Source: Musa acuminata AAA Group
Lineage: Eukaryota > Streptophyta > Magnoliopsida > Zingiberales > Musaceae
Length of the DNA stretch: 64,000 nt
Direction: 5' to 3'
Assembly (NCBI RefSeq): GCF_036884655.1
Contig: NC_088338.1
Coordinates: 2,494,501-2,558,500 of the forward strand
Shown: positions 49,801 through 63,060 of the stretch, piece by piece
How the letters are laid out: every line of letters starts with the position of its first letter
How positions within the stretch are numbered: position 1 is the stretch's first letter
Translations under genes and position numbers: made by a program
Notes under the pieces: generated by a model
The model's input: only the letters and a program-made list of their open reading frames with translations
The model's database searches: none
What the model was told of the DNA's origin: nothing

Positions 49801-52800
49801 ACTACCACAATAACTGGACCACAACTGCAATGCAATGTGGTTTGGTGCCGTGTCTGCACGTTATGCAGTACACACCAGCATGTTATGTGGCATGAACAAC
49901 CTTAATTAAAATAAAAGCTTAAACATATCATATAAAACAAGTATGTAAATGTCGATCCATACTAAATACTGATCCACATTTGGACCAGTATGATACCTAA
50001 AAATGATACAGGATACCATGATATCTGCTGAAATATATAAACAAATATCTCATGTCAGTAATAATTAGGCATGGCCAGCATACTTGTAAGCATAGGTTCC
50101 TTGGAGGGGATTTGTTGCAAAATTAATCTTTGTGGAGCAAAATTTTGCATATCTCAAAGATTGTAACATATTCTGTTAAATAAAAACTTAATTATGACCT
50201 CTGCTCGTTGTTTGCTGATATGCAAAGTTGGATGTTAACTACCTAACATGTTTTTAATATGTAAACTGTTTCTGTCACTTATTTCACAACCTGATAGTGA
50301 ATAATTACATAAATATACTGAGGTATGAAAAAGATATGTATTATTGCTTGATCCCTTCCCAGAAGCAATAATCTGTTTATGAAGCATGGCTACAGATATG
50401 GAAGACAGACATGACACATTTTTCAAAATTTCTTACAAGGAATCTACATGACCGAATAATGAGGGAAACATTATCTTTGTTATGTATTGGGACTCCACTA
50501 AATCATTTTTCAAAAAGGGCATCTTAATCGTGTAATGACAAAACACTCACTAAACCTCTAATTTACCGTAGGGCTATGTTACTTCAGTGGATGCTAGGAT
50601 AGAACTTAACATTTTGTCCATGCCAGTACATAATGACAAATATTTACTAGTTCAGGTATCAACCGGAACACAAACCACCCCTTTTCAGGTGGTCCAATCT
50701 GGTCCATTATTATTTTCCTTTGAATCTACCCCTTTTAAAAAGACACAAGAACCCCATCACATCTCTCCCAGAAGAAGCCACTCAAGCCTCGCACCGTCGG
50801 ACCGCCCACCCCATCAATCTTCCAACACATGGTAGCCAACATGAACCAGATCTGTGCTGGTTCAGCCAGAGACCTACTATATATACCGGCAATGAACCAG
50901 ACAGATAGCAGTCTGGTACTGAAAACCTTGCACTCACCTATTATATATACCATTTCTACTAGAGAAGGGTATAATTAGTGCATAGAGCACCTTTAAATGT
51001 CAACTGTCGGGAACATTGGCAAGTTGATCAAACTAAAATAATTGGTGACTACACCAAACTTATGAATAATAAAATGACTGAATATATCCAAAAATACTTT
51101 AGTCTGATGTCTTATTGTGTGTTATAGTTTGTATTGTTGGAAATAACAATTTAAAAGAAAAAGATAGTTTTAAACTGATATAAAGCAAAAAAGTTGTGGC
51201 AAATATATGATGGTAGATCTTAACAAGTTTCTATATTAAAATCGAGAAAATGTCATGATTTCAAAAGAAAAAATATCAATTATCTACCTTCATTTTCAGT
51301 AATTGATAGAAGTCTTCCACTGGTTGAAAGCAATTGTCTAAGTGTTTGTGAGTGGCATCTATGGATGCACATTGTCCAAATTTCATCCAGATTTTCTGGG
51401 TTAGCAGACCTGAATATTTCCTTGCAAGTAGCATCATTTGTTTGACCAGAATCAATTAATATTCTTTCATGAGATCTCCTGCTTTCAGGCAACATTTTAC
51501 AAGTTAGTTATACATGATGAGAAGTATATGTAAGGAATAAATTATCAAGACCTGTTTTCGCAAAACGGGGAGTTTTTCTCCATGCTAGACACAGTGTTAC
51601 TATTTTTTATGGCATTCCTCTTGCTGCTGGTGCTGCTGCTACTTATTCGATTAAGTTCTAAATTATGAGCAGAACCAAGCTGCAATAGAGCAGCAGTGAA
51701 CCATGTTGAGCGCTCGCTTGAGTGTCTCAGCTGCTTTTCGGCGTCAGAAAGAATTTTCAAAGCCAGCTGTAATCTTTCTAACTCAGCTTCAGTTACTAGA
51801 AACATTTTAGAGGTAAATGAAATAAAGTCAGGACTAGAAGAAACAGCCAGCATCATTCAAAGTGACAAATGGTTAACATGTATCGCCAGTAACACATAAG
51901 CATGCATAGGATTGGAAAAATCCTCAGCAACTGATGTTATGAAGTAGTTAGGAAGGAAATAAATAAACTTCATGACCTGCTACATGAATATAGAGGTGTT
52001 ATTAATAATTAGAAACTAATAGAAACAGAAAGAAAGAAACCTAACATTTTGTTCATTGCTAAAATTTATATTATGAAGGTTACACAAACTTGCATGTTTC
52101 TATTAATATATGTATTAAGAGAGTGGTAAACCAATATTAATAAAATGAGCAATGATTACTATAAATTCACTTCTTGTTTGGCTGTATGTATGTATGTTAT
52201 CCCAAAAAATATAATTGATGCCTTAGGACACCAATGCTAAACTTTTGTTTAAATTACTCTTTATTTAATATGATGAACAGTGAAAATTACTCTTGTTTTT
52301 CATAATAATTATTCAAAAATTTTCACTTTTTAAATTTTAACCATCAAAACTCAGTGTAAACATCAGACTACCAAAAGTCGATCAAAATCAATATCATGTT
52401 CTATAGAATCCTATTCCACAACTTTTTACTCTACTATGTTCTGAGATATCTTCAAAATAATTAAACACTATTTATTCTTCCTAGAATTTTTTTTTCCTCT
52501 GCCGCTCCTGTTGTAGTAGAGAGTAGAGACACAAATTTGAGTAAAACTTGAACAACAAAATTAGGCAAGGTGTTTTCAGGAAACTGTCTTCAAAATAGAT
52601 AATTTTCCCATTAGGATGCAAATGGCTTCATGAAAATTCTATCTCCAAGTTACAATGCCTATTACCCAAAATAATCAAGTCTTGTTTGCAGCTTGGTTGT
52701 CACAATACAATGTTATAGATTTACCAGGTGGATTGATAAAAGGAATAGTTCTTAAAAATTTCTTAAACTAAACAATTTCTTTACTTGCAATTGACATTGC

Positions 52801-55800
52801 AATATACTCTGATTCCATAGAAGATAAAGCAACACAATTTTGTGTATTGGATGACCAAGCAACAATTGCTCTACCCAAAGTGAACAACCAACCATTAGTA
52901 GATCTAGAGTTTGATCTATTGGATGCTCAATTTGCATCACTGTAACACTCAAGTGCAGAAGTTGTACATTTGTAATTCAATCCATAATTTATAATATTTT
53001 TCAAGTATCTCATACTCTACTTAACTCTTTCTAGTGCTGATCACTAAGGTTACTAGTGAATCTGCTTAATATGCCAATTGCACATGCAAGATTTGGTCTT
53101 ATGTGATTCACAGCATACATGATTACTTTCAATAATCTTGGCATATTCTCCTTGATTTATTGTTGTTCCCTCATTTGGAACTAGTTTTACATGAGGGTCA
53201 ATAGGTGTTTTAGAAGGTTTACAATCAAAATGATTGAACTTTCTTAACACATTTTCTATATAGTGAGATTGCATTAAGACAAACTCCCTTCCTCTTTTGA
53301 TAACCTTGACCTCCAATATGACATCTGCAGGACTTAAGTTCTTCATGTCAAAAGCTTGCTCAAGAAACTCTTAGTTTCATCTATGCAATTTATATTAGTA
53401 CCAAAAATAAGCAAGTCATCAACATAAAGAGTAATGAGTACTTTATATTTTGCAGTGACTTTAGTAAACACACAACTTTCTACTTTACTGCTCTTAAAAC
53501 CAAATTCCTTAATTTTTTTTTAAAGTTCTTATACCATTGTCAAGGTACTTGTTTAAATCCATACAAAGATTTATTCAATTTACATATTTTATACTCATGA
53601 TCTTTAACAATATAATCTTCAGGTTAATTGATGTAAATATATGCTCATGACCTTTAATAATATAACCTATATTCAATTTACATACTTTATGCTCATGACC
53701 TTTAACAATATAACCTTTAACAATATTTCTTAATCAGTGCCTTGATTAATGCAGAATCCATTGTGAACATATCAATCTTGAAATTGTTACAGTAGAGACA
53801 TAGATCTGAGCAAAACTCGAACCAAACTGAATTAGGCAAGGCATTTCCAAGAAATTGTCTTCAAGATAGATAATTTCCCCACTAGGATGCAGATGGCTTC
53901 ACAAAAATTCTATCTCTAGGATACAATGTCTATTATCCGAAATAATCAAGACTGCATTTCTTGATTACCTGAAGAATCAGAACTCAACCAGAAAATAAAG
54001 AGAAAGAAGGAATTCAGTACTTTGTTTGCACTAGAATTTTCTTATACTTTACTCTTCAGTATATAGGAATTTATATAGACACAAAAGGATGCTAAAACAC
54101 CCTTTCAGTTATCCTGAAGAGTAATGACTTTTTTGAACCATTACCCCACATTAAACTGAATTTTTTAAACTGCAAGCAATTTCAATAACTGTTCCCCTTT
54201 ATTCCTTCTCCTTTTTTAATAGTAAATTCCTTATATATGACCTCCCCCTAGATCTATTAACTCATCCAGTAACATTTCCAGTGATGCCCTATTCAAACAT
54301 AATAGATAAAAGCAAGCTCCGAACAATGGCATTTCATGTGTAACCTCATGTATAATAATTATCTTCTTGTGGATAATGTTTATACCAATACATGAAGCAC
54401 TAGGAAATATGATGCAAAAAAAAAAGATCAGATTGATTATAGAAGAAGCTTTAAAATTGGCCAGTTTTAAATCATAAAAATGTAACCTAATAGAACAGAT
54501 TGTTGAACTATGCTTTCATAAACCTGGCACACTATATTGTGGAAATCCTCCTGAAAGAGGACTTTACTTTTGACATGTACATATATGCCATCTCACTAGT
54601 TTATATATCATTAATAATGTGATAGATAAATTTTAAATAAGAATGAATGATAATGGTAACTGAATTGGAGTTGTAAATGACCATGTAATCAAAGACATTG
54701 CAAGCTGCCAACCATTTAAAATTGAGTAGAAAATAAAGGATCAACTAGGAGGAAATAGTCATAAACTAGAGATTTAATCATCAGTGGCAAATAAGAATGA
54801 TTAGACCTCAATCACCAATATTTGAAGAATTAATAAGAGAGCAAATGATTGACACAGAAAAAGCAGCAGTTCAGACTGATGGTTATATCTGATTTAATTA
54901 TTACATTTTTCAATTTCTTGTTAAATTTGTACTTTCTTTCCGTTTCAAAATTTCAAGCAACCACTGCTCTAGTGTGCTTACTCCTCCCTAATTCCAAAGA
55001 AATCAAAGCAAGATATCAGTCAAATATAATATTTATGATAATAATAACAAACTAGTAATAAATAGGTATTTATCTTCTCCTTCACTTAGCTCTCTTGAAC
55101 CAACACATTGCATTGGCACAAAAAAAGAAGTTTGAATAAGAAAGATATATTGTTGATTGTCATCCTGTCAATGGCAAGCATGAAAGAACATGATCGGATG
55201 CACTCACAACTTTGCCCACCGAGAGCTGTACCACCAGAATTTGACTTGGTCATTCGATACGTTCCAGCAATTCTGTCCATTATAAGTCCAGCTAATTGGG
55301 ACATCAAGGCTATAGGATCAATGCCTGAATCTATCAGCTCTCTAGACCTCTTTACTGTCTCAGCAGTATCTGATGACATGGCGATCTCTAGAAGCTCAAG
55401 CAATTTTTCACCTGGTACAACTCCGACCTGTAAGTTTTCATAATAAGAGGACATGTTTCCGGGGCAATAGAAATATAATTATTTATCTAAAAACACATGT
55501 ATATTTGTTTGATTGTCTATATCAGAAATGTTCACAAAAAGAAAAAAATGTTATTTTGATATGACTAGAACACTATATTTTTAGCTCAAGACAATCTGAG
55601 TAAGACAGTCTTCAATAACTCAAAAACATTCTTTCTGAAAGATGACATCAAGAGAGAAATGAAAAGGAACCAAAATTGTTTAGTAAAACGATACACAAGA
55701 AAAAAATTTAAGAAACTCAAATGAAAGCTTTTCATTGACAGTAGAAAAATCCTAGTGCAAAAATTAAAAACCTTAGAAATGAATTGTGTCATCAACCTTT

Positions 55801-57975
55801 ATGTATTCTCTTTGCAAATTGAAAAATACAGATGCATTTTCCTGTGTGATAAATGCCTTCCAGGTACCAATAAATGTAGTTGATTTTCAAGGCTTCTAAG
55901 TGAGACAGGTATGAATATTTAAATGTTTAAAAATTAATAATATTAATTATTAAACATAAAGACTGTAAATAAAGAAAAATGCAAAAGAAACTCACTAAGT
56001 CAATTACAAGTGAACTAGTTATTCTTTTGCCAAGCAGACTCAACTGATCCAACATTATTTCTGCATCCCTAAGTGAACCATTTGAATTTAAAGCAATTAA
56101 ATTAAGAGCATCCAATTCGACATCAAGATTTTCTTTTATAGAAAGCTTCTTCAACCGGCAGACTATATCAACATCTTTGACCTTCGAAAAGATGTACTTT
56201 TGACACCGTGACATAATAGAATGAGGCAAGCTGCCAGGTTCAATAGTTATGAATATGAAGACAATACGAGGCAGTGGTTCTTCAAGGAATTTCATGAACA
56301 TGGACCAATTCTTTGAAGATAACAAGTGGCATTCATCAATGACAAATACTTTATACTGTGAAATTGTTTTAGCCAATGATAGACTTTTCAACAAATGTCT
56401 AACTTGATCTATGCTCATCTTATTTGTTGCATTCACTTCTTTCAGACTTGTTCCATTTCTACTAGAAAAAGCAGTGCATTCCCTACAAAACCAACATGGC
56501 TTGTTCTCTTCAATAGATAAACAGTTTAAAGCAGCAGCAAATATTTTTGCAGCTGAAGTTTTTCCTGTCCCGCGAGGGCCATGAAACAGGTAAGCAGGGG
56601 CTATTCTTCCCCTTGAGATGGCATTACCAAGTGACTGGATGACAATATTCTGCCCAATTATTTCCTGAAAAAACCTAGGCTGGTATTTTTGGCTTAAGGA
56701 TCTTTGATCTACTATATCAAATGCAGCTCCTCCAGGCATATCTGTTTGCAGTCCCTCCTGGCTTTTACAGCTAGACCATCTCCTTCCATCCAAACGGCTT
56801 CTTGCCTCCAAATCAAGCTCCCCAAGTTTACTTGACAACTCATCACTAGTCGTATCCAGTGACAATTGGCCTATGTCACAGCTATTTGTCAGTAAAGGTA
56901 AACCTTGAGAAGATTTTGCCAGGTCACTTTGCTTGTGGCAACCAGATAATTTCTTTTTTAGGGAATGCTGGCTCCCACAGAGAATGCCACTGCCTCTCTT
57001 TTTTAGAGTATCTGACAGGGAAGGAGAACTAAGACCTCCAACTCCCATATCTTTAGTTCTCTTTGGCCAGTAGCAAGGAATGCCACATCTTTGAACCTTT
57101 GATAACTCTGGTTGATCCAGTTCATCAACATCAAAGGAAGCAACAGTTCCATTACAAGAACCAACAGTACTGGTGTCTCGGCCACCATATTTATAGTAAG
57201 AGCTAGTAGAAGCAGGAGTGCAAGATTGAGATGATAGCAATCTTCTACAAGTTCTATGGAATTTGGAGGAAGATAACCGGCTACCAAATCCAGATCCATA
57301 CAATAAGGGTGAAGACGAGTGAGAAATATAACCATCTTGTTGGGTCAGCTCATGCACCAGTTGCTGCAAATCCTCAGAGTTGTAATCTTCACCATCATCA
57401 GATTGCTCACCTGAGTCAATGATTCCTAAAGAGCATGATGCTGTGCCCATTAGCTTTGATACAGTTGGATGCTTAGTCATCCCCCTAACTGAAATTGTTC
57501 TTCTGAATTCTCGGATATTTCTTCTAACTGGGTTTCCTGAATATGTACTTGTAACATTATGAAAATTTACAGGAATTCCAAGGCAAGTATCACTCTTAGA
57601 ATCTTCAATAAGAGAATTGCTTAAGGTAGTGTTGTCTTTTGGACTTCCCTTGACTAAGTCATCTCTGTCTTCCTCATCTAGTTTTCGCACTCTTTCAGTA
57701 GTATGATGCCTCAAATTGTAGAGATACCTATTTTGCCTTCCGTTTCTGCCTCTTAAAGATACATTGAGTGGTGAGATATAGTTAATTTCTCCAATGAAGT
57801 TCTCCATCATTCCATTTCTATTTTTTACCTTAGAATTTGCAACAAATGACTTGGAACTCAAAGGGGACCTCCAAGATGAACAAGTTTCGGGGTCACGTAA
57901 GAAGCGTGCCCTTTGTAGAGCAGTAAGCTCCCTCTTTAAGTGAAGTTCACTTGGACCAACAGAAGTCTTCAACAT
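46875..57975 (-). CDS. STICHEL-like protein (DNA polymerase III gamma/tau-like AAA+ domain)
   Basis: Plant STICHEL family, known for control of trichome branching; the AAA+ region resembles bacterial clamp-loader gamma/tau. Six in-phase exons: 57975-55996, 55427-55208, 51795-51552, 51478-51288, 49467-48740 and 46976-46875, 1154 aa. The start gives MLKTSVGPSELHLKRELTAL; another ATG 14 codons upstream (58017) is possible. The N-terminal 440 residues are Ser-rich with STI blocks (LRDPETCSSWRSPL, KYQPRFFQEIIGQ). Walker A is GPRGTGKT (466-473). Zinc-binding Cys are 485, 494, 497 and 500 (CWFCREC). Walker B is VFVIDE (543-548), with SRC at 589-591. The following domain has GEKLLELLEIAMSSDT and ERLQLALKILSDAEKQLR. 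The last exon, 1.76 kb downstream, encodes a basic tail. Intron 2 holds a Copia remnant. Confidence 0.88.
49960..50940. mobile_element. TACC/GGTA-rich MITE-like remnants in STICHEL-like intron 4
   Basis: Two patches (about 49960-50030 and 50640-50940) contain motifs such as GGACCAGTATGATACC, CAGATCTGTGCTGGTTC and ATATACCGGCAATGAACC, related in style to the TACCG-rich elements elsewhere. Ends and target duplications were not found, so these are decayed or only loosely related. Confidence 0.35.
52519..53955 (-). mobile_element. Internally deleted Ty1/Copia element in STICHEL-like intron 2
   Basis: Minus-strand pieces match Copia pol: LYVDDLLIFG (about 53405-53435, the YVDD catalytic motif), then HYIENVLRKFNHFDCKPSKT and PIDPHVKLVPNEG (53053-53346), then the RNase H region near 52760-52950 (CYSDAN, a stop, then SNRSNSRSTNGWLFTLG and ALSSMESEYIAM). 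Gag, protease and integrase are missing. The pol remnant is bracketed by direct repeats of about 165 bp (52519-52682 and 53790-53955; shared GGATGCAAATGGCTTCA / GGATGCAGATGGCTTCA), which may be LTR remains. Stops and frame changes make it dead. Same orientation as the host gene. Confidence 0.75.
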
Positions 57976-60900
57976 TTTTTTCACAATCAAAGCTTCAATT
58001 GAAGCACAGAAGACCAAGTGATATAGTCAGAATGCACTGCACTTGGTCCCTAAGTTGTATTCAGCTGCATAACAAATCTACCAGAATCATCATTTTTAAA
58101 CCATAACACAAGCTAAGCCATGCAAAATCACTGTATGAGAAATATTCTAGTGAGCGTAATGTGGCTACATAAACAAATGATCGCAATTAACGGGCAGCAA
58201 TTAGTTTCTGTTAATCAAATGGAGATAATTCCTGCAAAACAATCGAAACTCAAATCAGACTGAAGATACAATTCATGAAATTTATGATCCACTGATTTGA
58301 ACATCAAGATCAAATAAGTGCCACGAGCAGAGAGAATAAAAGCTATTGATGTAAAAATATCCTAAAATGCAACAAATGAACGTTTGAAGGATCAACTTCA
58401 ATGTATATCCCAACTAAAAGTTTAATTTTGCAGCATTACTTTTGCTTCCAGCACTTTGAACCACCACTCCAGAAATGTTAGCTATGTATTTCAGAAGGAA
58501 TGACATTAACATGCAAAACCATAAGAAACCATCTTTACGGTTTCATTACACAGAAAAAGAGGTACCCAACAAGCATGCAAAACTATTACTAATTCTGTAA
58601 CTTGTGACATTCAGCTCTCTCAATATGTGGAACATGTACACACCAGCAAATCATTTGGCATCTCAAAAACAGTTCCAGAATGCTTGTAAAAGAAAACAAC
58701 AAAAGATCAAAATAAACTGTTTTAGCCATAATATTCTAATAATCTACATAAGATGGACAAATTGGCTGAAATGAAGATTGTGGTAATAATTATCCACTGG
58801 TTGCTGTTAATCCATTATAAACAATTTCATTAACCAATAAGGACCCTGAACTTGCTACAAACTTCAATGTATTAGAAACTTAATCAAGGACAAAAAGAAA
58901 TTGATAAGTACAAACATAAATGCTCAAATGATGGTTACAAATTTTAACAGTATCAATATGGAATTTCCAATTTGAGTACATTATGCATTATATTGTGCTC
59001 AGAAATTGTTGTGTTAGATTATAGAAATCGAGATGACAAGGAAAACACCTGTCAAAATGAATTTGTTTTAGTCACTTATTTAGCATCCCAAATAATCCTT
59101 GAATGGCTAAAATTATTTTATATCTTAGTGGTCTACAAGTAATAATTTTATGCCACACAAATTAACAGTGATTTCAAAGACAAAGTAAATTAACAGGAAG
59201 TGCATAAGACAATAAGGATAAATTAATATTTAAATAGGAAAACCATTCAAATGAAAAAATTGAAAGGATATGTGTAAGGATAGGGCCAAGTTAAGCACCC
59301 ACAAGAGTCAACTTGGCCCGCTATACAAATCCGTACCAAGCAAACATTTGGTAGAGGTATAAAGGAGAAGAGAATTTGTTGAAGATGGACAAGGTTATTT
59401 TTCCACCTCAACATCTGTTTGTACTGTGTGAAGCTGGAAATTGCCAGCCACCCACCTACTTTTTTCCATTTTTAAGGATAAATAGATAAATCCATGTTAC
59501 AAACATGACATTTCTTTTCAATAAATGCAGATACACAGTATAAGATGATACCAACTTTCTCTGGTTATGTCCATTTGAGTTCCCTCAAAATGAGTGGAAA
59601 AGAATTAGAATAAGAGAAGGAGAGACTCCACGGCATCAACCTACCTAGACAATAGAATTACAGGTTCTTCAACTGGCAAATCAAGAGGGGGCAAATAGAA
59701 ATACAGAAAGTACATTTGCTACACCAAGAAAACCGATGAGGTAATGAAGCAATTAATACAGACATTAAACTACTGGGATGGTACTCTGAAAGGAAATGAC
59801 CAACCCAGCTGTATTAACTACTTCTGGGGTAACATTGATAAATCAACTTAACCTGGAGGAGAATGTGACGAGCTCAAAAAAAAGCTCATGTAAAAGGAAC
59901 CAATCAGTGAATGAAAGACAAAATGGTGTAGAAAACCATTAACAATAACCAAAGAACAAGAACTAAAAAAACATTGCAAGTTAGAACTAAACATCAACAA
60001 ATTACCATCTCAAACTCTTAGATTTACGATGTCCCTAATCATTCTTCTTTTAGGCATAGAACTATAGAAATCATAAACATGCGTATAAGAAAGACTAAAG
60101 ACACCAAGTAGATGAAAAATCAGCACCTAGATGGAATAATCAAAACAACAAATCAAGGTGAAGCATAGAAAACTCATGTTAAGCGAAATGAAGCTGAAAA
60201 ATCAACAACATGGGCTTGGTATCGAACCACTTCTCAGGACGAATAGCAAAAGTCCACCAAAAATAGAAGTGACGCGAAAGATATTCTATTTGGGAAAAAA
60301 TATATATATATCCAAACAATCGCACCTAAACAGCCAAAAGATTTGATCCTTTGGCACAGACACAAAAGGTTTCCTCGATCATATACCAAAAAAAGCGCGA
60401 TCCCGAGATCCAGCATCAAACAAGTGCGTAAATCCACCTAAAATGGCGCGTTGAAGGCGGCATTACTGGTGATCAAACCATCAACAGCTAGAAAAGTTCA
60501 AAAAGTGATCTTCAAACCATCAGAGCAAGCAGGGAATTACACAGTGCGGTAGAGTGAGAGCTTCGGATGATCTGCGGAGAAGCGGAGACCTTCTGATCCA
60601 GCAGAAATTTACACCTTACACGGGAATCGATCCATACGAGACCCCCAAAAAAATCATCTTTTAGGGTTTGAAGAGGGGACCTTCCTACACTCCTCAAAAT
60701 TAAAAAGGTTTCCCCCCAAACGCGGCAGACGGCTCCATTTCCTTCATTGGCAGATGGCGTTGGGCGCCCTTTTCAAATTCATAAGACTCCTCCTCGTATA
60801 TTTAATACTTTTTTAATCCTTTAAAAGGTATAATTTGAGAGTCTTTGGCACCAAATTTTGACTTTTTATTTACTTTGCCACGATTTCTATATACCAATTT

Positions 60901-61676
60901 GTGTAAGAATTAAACAAAGGTAATAAAGAACAAAATGATAGAAACGAAATAATCAATTAGTTTCGTTCATGAAAAAATTAATCATAGTATTGATAAATAA
61001 TAAAATAATAAAATATCTAAGATGATATGAATATATTCAAAAGAGAAGTATAAATAGAGACATAATTAAATATTATGACACCAATTGGTATTAATAAAAG
61101 AAAACGTAATTATAACTATAGATAGAGATTTGAATACCTTCGATTCAAGTAAAAATACTTACAAATCTTTGGAGCATGAATTCTCTTACAATCATTCACC
61201 ATGTTATATTTTTTTTCAACTCGTAATTTTATTATTGGTTCTAGTAGAATAACCTCCAATTATGTTCTAGTCGAACGAAATTACAATTTATAATATTAAT
61301 ACCATCATAAAGCTTGATCTTTGAAATAAAAATTTTCTTTACAACAGATAAATTTAATATCCCAAAGGATTTTTTTTATTTATTTATGAAATTTTCCTTA
61401 CAGAATAACTTCTCGATATAATTTCATAAAATAAATATAATTGGAGCATCTATTATATTTTTAAATGTGCTGACCAATTCAACTAATAAAAACTTTGATT
61501 TGACAGATAGTGATGGATGATCATTTTTTTTCTTGCTATCGGTGAACAAAGAGGACAACAAAATTCCTTCTGGTTCTCAGGTCAAAGATCCAGAAAGCCA
61601 TGGAAGTAGGAAACACAAACTAAAAACATACAAGATGAGGAAAAGGTAGAGATCTACATCTCTAACGTTTGGAGAG
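57976..61676. other. Leader, probable leader intron and promoter region of the STICHEL-like gene; intergenic DNA
   Basis: 57976-60450 is AT-rich with no coding signal. 60500-60770 is more GC-rich and on the minus strand looks like a transcribed leader (pyrimidine-rich, with short out-of-frame starts), so the gene may have a non-coding first exon there and a leader intron of over 2 kb. 60780-61676 is very AT-rich with nothing recognised. Confidence 0.4.
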
Positions 61677-62309
61677 TCAGGTTAATTTAGTGTGAGAGGG
61701 GCTTCGAGATGGAGCCCAACAATAGAGGAGGAGACCAGACACAAGAACTGCTGCTCCAGCAATGAAGCCTGTGGGTAGCGACGACGCTGCTCCAATGTAT
61801 GGCAATGGCAGTGTGAAGGCATAGATGGCGAGAGGAACTGAAAAAAGTGAATGCCAACCGTAAGTTTCAAAGCTGCACTTCACCATCGTGTCAAAGCATA
61901 CAAGAAATAAACAAAGCTCTGTTGAGCAACTTTTGTATTAATTTTGCTAACATCATTGTTCAAATTATTTTCATGTGCAGTACACAATGAGAACATTATA
62001 GAAATTCATATCCAGGATATTTCTGTGCCTAAAAAAGAAATGAATGGTAATAACAGGAAAACAGCAATAGACATTGTTCAAGTTCTGAAGTAAACGGCAA
62101 CAACAAGAACATAGATTTTTTAATACCATTTTTCTATTAAGTGTGTACCAATTTAGACTCACTGGTTGTACCAAAATAGAAATTAAAAATAGCAACCTGC
62201 TTTGTTCTAGGTTCATAACTGTAATCATTGAATTAGAATAATCCTCTGGCGTTAGGAAATAAGAAAGCTTCTTAAAACAAGGTCGACCAAAATGGATAAT
62301 ATACTTACT
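61677..62309 (-). CDS. C-terminal exons of an unrecognised hydrophobic protein (partial)
   Basis: I do not recognise the family. The last exon (61837-61677) follows a good acceptor (CACTTTTTTCAG) and encodes two probable membrane helices (YAFTLPLPYIGAASSLP and FIAGAAVLVSGLLLYCW) and a short Ser-rich tail. An exon ending at 62309 with donor GTAAGT joins in phase (1 nt + 2 nt) and reads ILMVHHEIGTLVL across into IPLAIYAF. Its upstream boundary may be near 62370. Further exons were not found in the next 1.6 kb, where a decayed Gypsy fragment begins at about 62640, so the gene either continues beyond the window or is broken. Without the splice the last exon could also be read from 61886. Confidence 0.35.
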
Positions 62310-62639
62310 TAGCACCAAGGTCCCGATTTCATGATGGACCATCAGTATGGTTGTGCTAGTGTGAGCGTGGAGCAGCTTGCAAACACAAGGCTCTCATACA
62401 TCCCTAAGCTTTATGAAAAATGCCTTATAATTGGTTCGAAATGAACTCGAGTTAAACACTTACAGTGAAGGCACTTTGCAAAGAATTAGTTGACCTTCGC
62501 CAAGAATTTCTATAATTATTCGTATAACCATCCAAATCAATATTGTAGCTGAAGACTATTTCAAACAGACCATCTACAGACAAAACTATTATGTGAAAAC
62601 TCAGCCAGTTTAAATACAACTAGTCATACAATCATCAAC

Positions 62640-63060
62640 TAGATGATTAAGAAGATCCTATAGACTCTTAATTATTACTCGCTTTTGTCCATCTATTTGT
62701 GGATAATATGGATGAATTTGAGACTTCAACATCAATGCTGTGATTTCATAAAAGAACTGGATAAACATTACATCCCTGGAAGTGACAATGTTGATGAGCA
62801 ACCCATCAGATCAAACTGTATCCTTACAAAGCTTAACCACACTGGAAGCATTGGCAATATCACTAAAGGGTTAAAATGAGCCATTTTTGAAAACTTATCA
62901 ACCACAGCTAAGACAGACTTGTGCTACGTGCCTGAAGAAATCCCTATACAAGATCCATGCTGAAGTCATGCCATTTAATGGGCCATTGGTCACTGTATAA
63001 CCCTGTTTCCTTTCCTACCCTTGGGCAAGAGCTGCTCCCCCAGCATGCAATTTAAAGTCA
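62640..63060 (-). mobile_element. Decayed Ty3/Gypsy integrase fragment
   Basis: Minus-strand translation in shifting frames gives FSMDLV (compare the family's ISMDF), a degraded FSKMAHF-like block, and YPQIDGQ followed by VIIKSL (compare the HPQTDGQTE...NR.L block) near 62665-62715. Frame shifts and stops are frequent. No LTR seen. It is inactive. Confidence 0.6.

Noticed and set aside
55108..55443. 111-codon plus-strand frame
   Set aside because: Antisense of STICHEL-like exon 2; no motif.
57003..57335. 110-codon minus-strand frame overlapping the large STICHEL-like exon
   Set aside because: Alternative frame of the same strand; Leu/Val-rich without domain, while the main frame is conserved.
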